Positions 57,763 through 64,000 of a stretch of 64,000 nucleotides of DNA are shown piece by piece. Positions within the stretch are counted from its first letter, which is position 1. Each line of letters begins with the position of its first letter. This stretch comes from an uncultured Lachnospiraceae bacterium (lineage in GTDB: Bacteria > Bacillota > Clostridia > Lachnospirales > Lachnospiraceae). The DNA is taken from assembly GCA_947169385.1 (NCBI GenBank), contig CAMVPR010000002.1, positions 49,867 through 113,866 on the forward strand, given 5' to 3'. A program made the translations under genes and the position numbers. Under the pieces are notes generated by a model that saw only the letters and a list, made by a program, of their open reading frames with translations, was not told where the DNA came from and did not search any database.

Positions 57763-57793
57763 AAACCACAGGGACGGACCCTTTGGACGAGAC
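57763..57793. repeat. Family C repeat, right copy flanking the PocR/GGDEF cassette
   Basis: AAACCACAGGGACGGACCCTTTGGACGAGAC (30/31 identical to 56405-56435). Confidence 0.87.
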
Positions 57794-57794
57794 A

Positions 57795-58604
57795 CTACAC
57801 TATTCTTACACTTGCGACGTACTCTACTCCGCTTGGTATCGAGATACCGGGATCGCATATTGTCACTTCGGATTTTTTATCATTTGCCTCTAATCCCAAG
57901 ATAAAATGACAAAGCGCTATACCTATGTCGATTTTTTGTAAATCGCCCGTCTCATCACGAACATACCCGTTGTCCTTCTTCTCATAAAAATGATAAAGTC
58001 CATCCTTTAATATAATTCTCCATGGCTGCTTATTAACCGCTGACGGAGCCCATCTAACCATTTCGAATATGTCTGACATACTTTCATTTGGCGTGAGTGC
58101 GTTACCCCATTCATTTTCAAAAAACAACTTATCTTGAGAAATACGAGAATCTGCACCAATTCCCTTGCGCATCATCATTTCCTTGATAGAGCGCTTCTTC
58201 GCCGGATAGCCAAGGGGACTCACGCACGGCATGATATAACCTGCTTTCAATCCGACAGCATTTTCAAAAATCTCACGCTTCATGGTTCCACCTATCATAA
58301 CCGTTCCAACGCCAAGTTCCCAAGCGTGTAAAATCAATCTTTCAAATGAATACCCGAAAGCTACATCAGCATACGGCTTCTTCTCTACAACACCCGCCAC
58401 ATACAGACTCTCGCCCGCAAGAACCGGGCTGGAAAGCTTGTGTTCATCAGCGTCGAGCAACTTAAACTCCACAGGTATTCCGAAAGGGTTAGGCACATTC
58501 TTTATGTACTCAGCAAGATCATTGTAATGCTCATCACTAATCGCTGAATTGTCAAATGTACGGACGCTTTTCCTTCCTTTTATAAATTCTAATAACTTAT
58601 CCAT
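57795..58604 (-). CDS. Nitroreductase-family protein
   Basis: MDKLLEFIKGRKSVRTFDNSAISDEHYNDLAEYI; LILHAWELGVGTVMIGGTMKRE; EMVRWAPSAVNKQPWRIIL. ATG 58604 behind GAGAGG. Confidence 0.87.
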   Translation of the reverse strand: MDKLLEFIKGRKSVRTFDNSAISDEHYNDLAEYIKNVPNPFGIPVEFKLLDADEHKLSSPVLAGESLYVAGVVEKKPYADVAFGYSFERLILHAWELGVGTVMIGGTMKREIFENAVGLKAGYIMPCVSPLGYPAKKRSIKEMMMRKGIGADSRISQDKLFFENEWGNALTPNESMSDIFEMVRWAPSAVNKQPWRIILKDGLYHFYEKKDNGYVRDETGDLQKIDIGIALCHFILGLEANDKKSEVTICDPGISIPSGVEYVASVRIV

Positions 58605-58636
58605 CTTATACCTCTCAATCAACATCTATTCAAATA

Positions 58637-59077
58637 CTACTTAACATCTGAAGCTGATTTAACAAGCTTGGCGTCTACCGATATTGCTCCATTTAACGAA
58701 GGAGTAAGTTTCTCGGCAGTCTTACCAATTCCGCTGCCTCCTGATGTTGCAAATGCATGCACCGTCTTACCTGTCCAATCGTATTCTTTGGCAAATGTAT
58801 GAACGACTCTAGGTGGCTGACCATACCAAATCGGGAAACCAATATATATGGTGTCATATTCACCAAAGTTCTCAATCTTACCTTCAACCGGCACGTCCTT
58901 GCCACCAAACTGTTCGCGGTTACATCTTGACACAGGATTGAGATAATTTATGTCTGATTTGGAATATGGTTCTTGCGGAACAATTTCGAAAATATCTGCA
59001 CTGATGCTCTCCGCAAATTCTTTGGCGATTTTAGCTGTCTTGCCCTCAGCACTAAAAAATATTACAAGTGTATTCAC
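58637..59077 (-). CDS. Flavodoxin
   Basis: NTLVIFFSAEGKTAKIAKEFAESISADIFEIVPQEPYSKSDINYLNPVSRCNRE...YDTIYIGFPIWYGQPPRVVHTF...FATSGGSGIG. GTG start 59077 behind AAAGGAGG. Confidence 0.9.
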   Translation of the reverse strand: MNTLVIFFSAEGKTAKIAKEFAESISADIFEIVPQEPYSKSDINYLNPVSRCNREQFGGKDVPVEGKIENFGEYDTIYIGFPIWYGQPPRVVHTFAKEYDWTGKTVHAFATSGGSGIGKTAEKLTPSLNGAISVDAKLVKSASDVK

Positions 59078-59212
59078 TTTAAATTCCTCCTTTGAAATGT
59101 GATTAAATAATAGGGTTATCATTAACTTTTGTACTATTGTATTGCACGCAACCTAAAATGTCAAGAAATATTTAAAAGATTCTCCGCTTGCGCTCAGAAT
59201 AACGGAGAATCT

Positions 59213-59902
59213 TTAATCATTTGACCTGCCAAGTATAGATAAGATTCTCAAGAACAAGTTAATAATATCGATGTAAAGCTCTGCCGCAGAATCAACTGCG
59301 TTATCGACAGTCTTCACGCAAGCATTTGCCCTTGCCCAATCATATCCTACAAGCAAACTGAATATAAAGGTTACGGCGTAGTCAATAATCACAAGGTTGT
59401 ACCCCAAAAACAGCGCAATAACGTCCACTATAATACAAACTATAAGTGCAACAAGCAGCGTTTTACCCATGCTTAAAAAAGTGTCGGGAATCAACGTAGA
59501 TATAGCCATCATAACACCGGTAATAATTGCTGTTAAAACAAATGCTCTGGTAACCGCACCCGGGGAAGTCTTCAAATAAATCGATACTGCCCCCGAAATG
59601 ATGACTCCGATAGGTATGACGTATAAGTTATAGCCAATAAAACTTACTGCTGGATTATCTGATCCGTGAATCAATCTTGCTCCCACTATGCAGCACAACA
59701 CATAGGCCACTATTCCTCCGATTAATCCACCTAGACCGGTCTCTATGTACGACGTGCCTACCACTTTAACGATTATTGCGTTTACGATAAAGCCATACAA
59801 AAGAACTGCACCAATTATCGCGTTATACTTCGACGCAGATACCTCTACATCTCCAGGGTGAAATTGCTGTCTCTCGTAGTAATATTTGTTGTTGTCAGCC
59901 AT
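59213..59902 (-). CDS. Bax inhibitor-1 (BI-1/YccA/TMBIM)-like membrane protein
   Basis: Seven hydrophobic segments and C-terminal LYIDIINLFLRILSILGRSND typical of bacterial BI-1 proteins. Confidence 0.75.
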   Translation of the reverse strand: MADNNKYYYERQQFHPGDVEVSASKYNAIIGAVLLYGFIVNAIIVKVVGTSYIETGLGGLIGGIVAYVLCCIVGARLIHGSDNPAVSFIGYNLYVIPIGVIISGAVSIYLKTSPGAVTRAFVLTAIITGVMMAISTLIPDTFLSMGKTLLVALIVCIIVDVIALFLGYNLVIIDYAVTFIFSLLVGYDWARANACVKTVDNAVDSAAELYIDIINLFLRILSILGRSND

Positions 59903-59989
59903 GATAATTCTCCTTTCTTCTAGCTTTTTTTAATTATACAAAAATGATTTGCAAATGCAAGTCATAATTCACCCGAACCAGGGGGACGC

Positions 59990-60083
59990 GAACCAGAGGG
60001 ACGGACCTTGTGGTGTGTTGATACACTAAACCAGAAGAACCAGAGGGACGGACCCTGTGGTCTGTTGATACACTAAACCAAAA
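59990..60083. repeat. Family C repeats in a tandem 47 bp duplication
   Basis: GAACCAGAGGGACGGACCTTGTGGTGTGTTGATACACTAAACCAGAA then GAACCAGAGGGACGGACCCTGTGGTCTGTTGATACACTAAACCAAAA. Confidence 0.9.
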
Positions 60084-60279
60084 CATTGAAATCCCGGTTG
60101 TTATGGGAGAAGTTGTAGGGGGGAGACTATGAATTTACGAAGATTGACATCACTTAGCTTTTCCTTGAATTAGCGAGCGTTATATGGTAGAATTATGAAC
60201 AGATTTAGGGTTGATTAACAATTGCCCTAAACAGATATCTTTAAACTGCATATTAGTATAGTTAGGAGGAGTAATTATT

Positions 60280-61533
60280 ATGAAGTTAAAGAAATTATTA
60301 TCGCTTGTTTTGGTGCTTGCGCTTGTATTGGCATATGCGCCTGTAAACAATGCTAAAGCGTGGGTTAGTGATGCTGTAAATGCATCTACTAAAGAACTAA
60401 CTAAAAAACCTGCGACTCTTGTTTCTGATACTAATCCGGTATCTACGACCGGAGAGACATGTGACGGACTTGTTGAAGGACGAACAGTTAAATGGGATCA
60501 CCAGCTTTACACACTTGAGGGTAAGATAACTAAGGTGACTTCTAGTGATATCAGCGTGGAATATATTTTTACTGTTAAGGTGGATGCTTGTAAGGCACTT
60601 GGTTACGACGATGCATGGTGCAGTGGTTATGCAGGATATGTGAATTTTAACGGTGGTAGTAATCATGTAGTTGCTGACGAAGAGCAATCTGCAAGTTATT
60701 CTATTATAAAATCAACAGCAACAATCAGTAAGAAGGAGATGAACGTTGGTGCTAATGGTTTTATCTTCTCGCCTGAGATAACATTTAAAGATGACGCTGG
60801 TGGTACAAGTGCCACAATAGATAAAACTGTAATGGATGTAATCATTTCAGGTAAGACTTCAGAGCATAAAGTTTCAGATTATGATTTCTACATTTATAAG
60901 ACCAGCCTTATTCTTGGTAAAGCATTTTCATCAGATAGCGCTGATGTTACTGAGGCAGGTACTGTTGTTGCATATAGACCAGCAGGTGGAGAGTGGAAAG
61001 AGGCTACATTTACCTCAGGTCAGAGTCTTAATATAACAGGTCTTACTCCTAATACTAAGTATGAGTATAAGACTAAGGATTATGTTAAGGGAACTAACAG
61101 TTCAGGTGGGTATACATTGGATACAGGTTTCAGTTCAGTTAACTCTGTTAATACAGCAGGTACTGCACCTAAAGTTAAGTCTATTAAGAAGGTTAAGGTT
61201 AAACAGTATAAGGTAACTATTCCTGGACAGTTTGTAAATCATAAGTGGATTGCTACCCATAAAGAGTGGAGAACATCTTATACCGTAAAGGTTACATTAT
61301 CAAGTGTTCCTAAGAATGTTTATAAGATTGTTATTGATAATCTTGGTGATAATTCAGCACCTACATATGTTAAGACCGCTAAGACCTTCAAGGCTACATT
61401 TGTCGAGAAAGGCAAGACTAAGGGCAAGAAGAGTAAGCTCTATGTTTATACAGTTGCTTCTTCTGAGAAATTCGTTGGCGCAAGCGATAACAAGGGTAAG
61501 AGCGATGTAACAACCAAGACAGTTAAGCACTAA
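60280..61533 (+). CDS. Secreted protein with Fn3-like domain, function unknown
   Basis: Signal peptide MKLKKLLSLVLVLALVLAYAPVNNAKA; WKEATFTSGQSLNITGLTPNTKYEYK; Lys-rich C-terminus. Confidence 0.7.
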   Translation: MKLKKLLSLVLVLALVLAYAPVNNAKAWVSDAVNASTKELTKKPATLVSDTNPVSTTGETCDGLVEGRTVKWDHQLYTLEGKITKVTSSDISVEYIFTVKVDACKALGYDDAWCSGYAGYVNFNGGSNHVVADEEQSASYSIIKSTATISKKEMNVGANGFIFSPEITFKDDAGGTSATIDKTVMDVIISGKTSEHKVSDYDFYIYKTSLILGKAFSSDSADVTEAGTVVAYRPAGGEWKEATFTSGQSLNITGLTPNTKYEYKTKDYVKGTNSSGGYTLDTGFSSVNSVNTAGTAPKVKSIKKVKVKQYKVTIPGQFVNHKWIATHKEWRTSYTVKVTLSSVPKNVYKIVIDNLGDNSAPTYVKTAKTFKATFVEKGKTKGKKSKLYVYTVASSEKFVGASDNKGKSDVTTKTVKH

Positions 61534-61561
61534 TTGTCACATTTTCAATATGATTATAAGT

Positions 61562-61592
61562 CCTGCAAGTATAATCTTGCAGGGCTTTTTTA
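61562..61592 (+). terminator. Intrinsic terminator
   Basis: CCTGCAAGTATAATCTTGCAGGGCTTTTTTATTTT. Confidence 0.88.
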
Positions 61593-61596
61593 TTTT

Positions 61597-61637
61597 GCTA
61601 ACTATCCAATAGGGACAGGCCCCATTGGATAGTTAGC
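61597..61637. repeat. Family D palindrome
   Basis: GCTAACTATCCAATAGGGACAGGCCCCATTGGATAGTTAGC. Confidence 0.9.
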
Positions 61638-61647
61638 GGTTAATTTA

Positions 61648-61730
61648 CCAGGGCCAGAGGGACGGACCTTTTGGTTGATTCTCACATTTATCTCACAGGA
61701 AGAACCAGAGGGACGGACCCTGTGGTGTGT
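61648..61730. repeat. Family C repeats (two copies)
   Basis: CCAGAGGGACGGACCTTTTGGTTGATTCTCACATTTATCTCACAGG and ACCAGAGGGACGGACCCTGTGGTGTGTTGA. Confidence 0.87.
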
Positions 61731-61798
61731 TGAAAAATCGCCCTATTTATGCTATATTCTTCGTGATATCATTTGCATAAACAAGAGGTATTACGATT

Positions 61799-63172
61799 AT
61801 GAAGAATATAGTCTTATCTATAATAATAGCGTTTTCATTTATACTTACGTCATGTGGAAATGTTAATAATAATGCTGCTCCAACTACATCAAACGATTCC
61901 ATTGTAAATACTACTTCTGAAGAAATATCCGAAGACACAAGTGAAGATGACTTTAACAATACCGTTAAGAGACTTGTGAGCTCTAACGCAAAGATTGATG
62001 AAGATTTCGCCGCATGGCTTTGCAACACTTATCCTGACGAAGCCACTTTATTTTCTGCAAATGACAAAGTCAACCTAAAGAGTGATGCATGGCGAGATAC
62101 ATTTGCCAAATCATACTATGTGTTACGAGACGAATATAAAGGAGTAATCAGCGATAAAGAGAAGGCATTTGACAGCGGAATCTTGATTCTCGACTCAGAA
62201 AATGCTGATGACTTAACGCTTGCATTTGCAGGAGATATATGCTTTGAAGATGGTGGTTCCCCAGGATATAATTATGAACGAAGCGGACTTAAGGGATGTT
62301 TTAGCAAAGACCTTATCAAACTTATGAAATCCGCTGATATGTTTATGGCAAATAACGAGTTTACATTGAGCGACAGGGGCGCACCTCAAGAAGATAAGAA
62401 GTACACTTTTCGCGGTAATCCCAAAAAGATTAAATGGATCAAAAAGATGGGCGTCGACGTACTCTCAGTCGCCAACAATCACGCCTACGACTACGGTGAA
62501 GAATCTTTTATTGATACATATAACAACATCTCTGATTCTGGAATTTTGCTCGTTGGCGGCGGGATGAATCTTGAAGATGCTACCACCGTCAAATACGTGA
62601 TAATAGGCGGTGTAAAGATTGCACTTATCGCTGCTACGCAGATTGAGAATTGGGGAGTTGTCCAGACCAAAGGCGCAACAGAAACTACTCCGGGTGTCTT
62701 AAGATGTGCTAGTGAGAGCGAAATTAATCGAGTTTTGAAAATGATAAAAAAAGCCAGGAAGAATTCTGACTATGTTATCGTTTATCCGCACTGGGGGGTT
62801 GAATACGAGGAGGGGCTTCAAGAACAAGAGCGAAGCCTCGCGGCTTCATTTGCCAAAGCAGGTGCAAATGTAATCTTAGGCGGTCATCCGCACTGCATTC
62901 AAGGTGTCGAATATTACGGTGATACTTTGTGTTGCTATAGTCTTAGCAATTTCATTTTCAATTCAAAATCAATTAACTCGACTGTTATAACCGTCAGCAT
63001 TAAGAATGGCAAGCTGGGTAAAGTTAAATATAACCCTTGCAAAACAGAAGGAGGTTACACCTGGCTGCTCGACAAGGGTGACAGTAATTATAATAACATT
63101 ATCTCGATAATCAATAAGAATTCTAGCGGCGGTGCCGGAGTTGACGAGGACGGGGTTGTTGTAAGGAAGTAG
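61799..63172 (+). CDS. CapA-family lipoprotein (poly-gamma-glutamate synthesis-like, metallophosphatase fold)
   Basis: Lipobox SFILTSCG; LTLAFAGDICFEDGG, MANNEFTLSDRG, YTFRGNPKKIKWIKKMGVDVLSVANNHAYDYGEESF, YPHWGVEYE, VILGGHPHCIQGVEYY. Confidence 0.93.
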   Translation: MKNIVLSIIIAFSFILTSCGNVNNNAAPTTSNDSIVNTTSEEISEDTSEDDFNNTVKRLVSSNAKIDEDFAAWLCNTYPDEATLFSANDKVNLKSDAWRDTFAKSYYVLRDEYKGVISDKEKAFDSGILILDSENADDLTLAFAGDICFEDGGSPGYNYERSGLKGCFSKDLIKLMKSADMFMANNEFTLSDRGAPQEDKKYTFRGNPKKIKWIKKMGVDVLSVANNHAYDYGEESFIDTYNNISDSGILLVGGGMNLEDATTVKYVIIGGVKIALIAATQIENWGVVQTKGATETTPGVLRCASESEINRVLKMIKKARKNSDYVIVYPHWGVEYEEGLQEQERSLAASFAKAGANVILGGHPHCIQGVEYYGDTLCCYSLSNFIFNSKSINSTVITVSIKNGKLGKVKYNPCKTEGGYTWLLDKGDSNYNNIISIINKNSSGGAGVDEDGVVVRK

Positions 63173-63179
63173 AGGTTGG

Positions 63180-63294
63180 GTGGACCATGGGGACGGACCT
63201 TGTGGTTAGTAGACCACGGACCAGAGGGACGGACCCTTTGGTTGATTCTCACATTTATCTCACAAGCGAGGCCAGAGGGACGGACCCTTTGGTC
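63180..63294. repeat. Family C repeats (three copies)
   Basis: ACCATGGGGACGGACCTTGTGGT; CCAGAGGGACGGACCCTTTGGTTGATTCTCACATTTATCTCACAAG; CCAGAGGGACGGACCCTTTGGTC. Confidence 0.87.
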
Positions 63295-64000
63295 ACGCTT
63301 TCGCCCTGCTTATTCTCCTCAATTTCCAATCATTTATAAGAAGTCTCAAAGTCTCGTCTGCTACTACAAGGATAAATATTTCCTTGATACCCATGTGGAA
63401 TCCGAGTACAAGTAGCGAACTGAATCCAATGATAAAAAATGTGCCAAATATCTGTGTAAAAAGCATCCATGAAGGCTCTCCGTATCCTTTAATGCCTGAT
63501 CCGACAATGATATTACCACTCTTAGGGAACAAATCAACACCGACAATGAACAGATATATCGGTGCAGCAGCAATAATGGCTTTATCTGTTGTAAAGAGTG
63601 CTAAAAGCTGCTCCGGTACTGCCATAAATAGCACCAGATTAGCTACAGATATTATCCAGCTTAGCCCAATCGCACTTCTGACTAACTTCCTAACTCCCGG
63701 CAAATTACCCTTACCGGTCTCGTATCCCGAAAGCGTAAGCGCAGCCATTCCTATTGCTGATATAACCGCGACAGCAATAAGCTCAACTCCGAACACTATA
63801 GAGTGAATTCCAGCTGCCTCCTTCGAAATCTTGTTAAGCATAGCAATAAGGTAAATGTTACCAAAATTCCACGCAAAATCTTCGCACGCTGCAGGAAGTC
63901 CCATTTTCAAGGTGTCAAAGTATGGTTTAAGCTTCGATGCGATTACATTTGCAAATGATGGCCTAAGCTCCAATCCTTTAGTATTTAGTACATATATAAG
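63293..64000 (-). CDS. MATE-family efflux transporter (C-terminal part; N-terminus beyond right edge)
   Basis: LKMGLPAACEDFAWNFGNIYLIAMLNKIS...; frame stays open from TTG 63973 to the window edge (LIYVLNTKGLELRPSFAN). Confidence 0.88.
   Translation of the reverse strand, partial: LIYVLNTKGLELRPSFANVIASKLKPYFDTLKMGLPAACEDFAWNFGNIYLIAMLNKISKEAAGIHSIVFGVELIAVAVISAIGMAALTLSGYETGKGNLPGVRKLVRSAIGLSWIISVANLVLFMAVPEQLLALFTTDKAIIAAAPIYLFIVGVDLFPKSGNIIVGSGIKGYGEPSWMLFTQIFGTFFIIGFSSLLVLGFHMGIKEIFILVVADETLRLLINDWKLRRISRAKA

Noticed and set aside
61799-63172. Poly-gamma-glutamate capsule locus
   Set aside because: Only the CapA-like protein is present, with no CapB/CapC; lone CapA lipoproteins are common in Firmicutes.
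63176-63415. 79 aa ORF with repeated PEGRTLW peptide (similar to 61675-61866 and 57670-57909)
   Set aside because: The peptide is the family C DNA repeat read in one frame; not a protein family.

Overview
This 64 kb window looks chromosomal and comes from a low-GC Firmicute, most likely a Lachnospiraceae (Butyrivibrio/Roseburia-like). That assignment is inference from protein style and from the reversed-domain GH3. Most genes are on the minus strand. I saw no rRNA, tRNA, CRISPR array, prophage or transposase. Main blocks: a GH36 alpha-galactosidase running off the left edge; an orphan pilin-like gene divergent from an XRE regulator; a TerB-like/AAA+ ATPase; QueH; CopA divergent from a feoA-feoA-feoB operon extended with HMA and NifX-like genes; an EAL protein; an ECF sigma factor with a partner membrane protein; trpS; thrS with a T-box; a chorismate mutase-ACT protein with an apparently decayed prephenate dehydratase domain next to a G1P-dehydrogenase-like gene; a reversed-domain GH3; an SLT lytic transglycosylase; a large GH16 with a module inserted in its catalytic domain, divergent from an AraC regulator; a PFK; two uncharacterised proteins; MetY; a sucrose-type PTS locus (EI, fructokinase, HPr, EIIBCA, HAD, LacI and an amylosucrase-family GH13); a thiol/gamma-glutamyl cluster (LysR, two unrelated-family glutamate-cysteine ligases, class II amidotransferase) beside a reverse-transsulfuration pair; a hybrid histidine kinase; a PocR-MCP cassette; a nitroreductase and flavodoxin; a Bax-inhibitor-like protein; CapA; and a MATE transporter running off the right edge. 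The window also carries several families of short palindromic repeats, some with compensatory stem changes. The best candidates for new biology are the double-ligase/amidotransferase cluster, the sucrose PTS paired with a GH13_4 enzyme, and the modular hairpin repeats.
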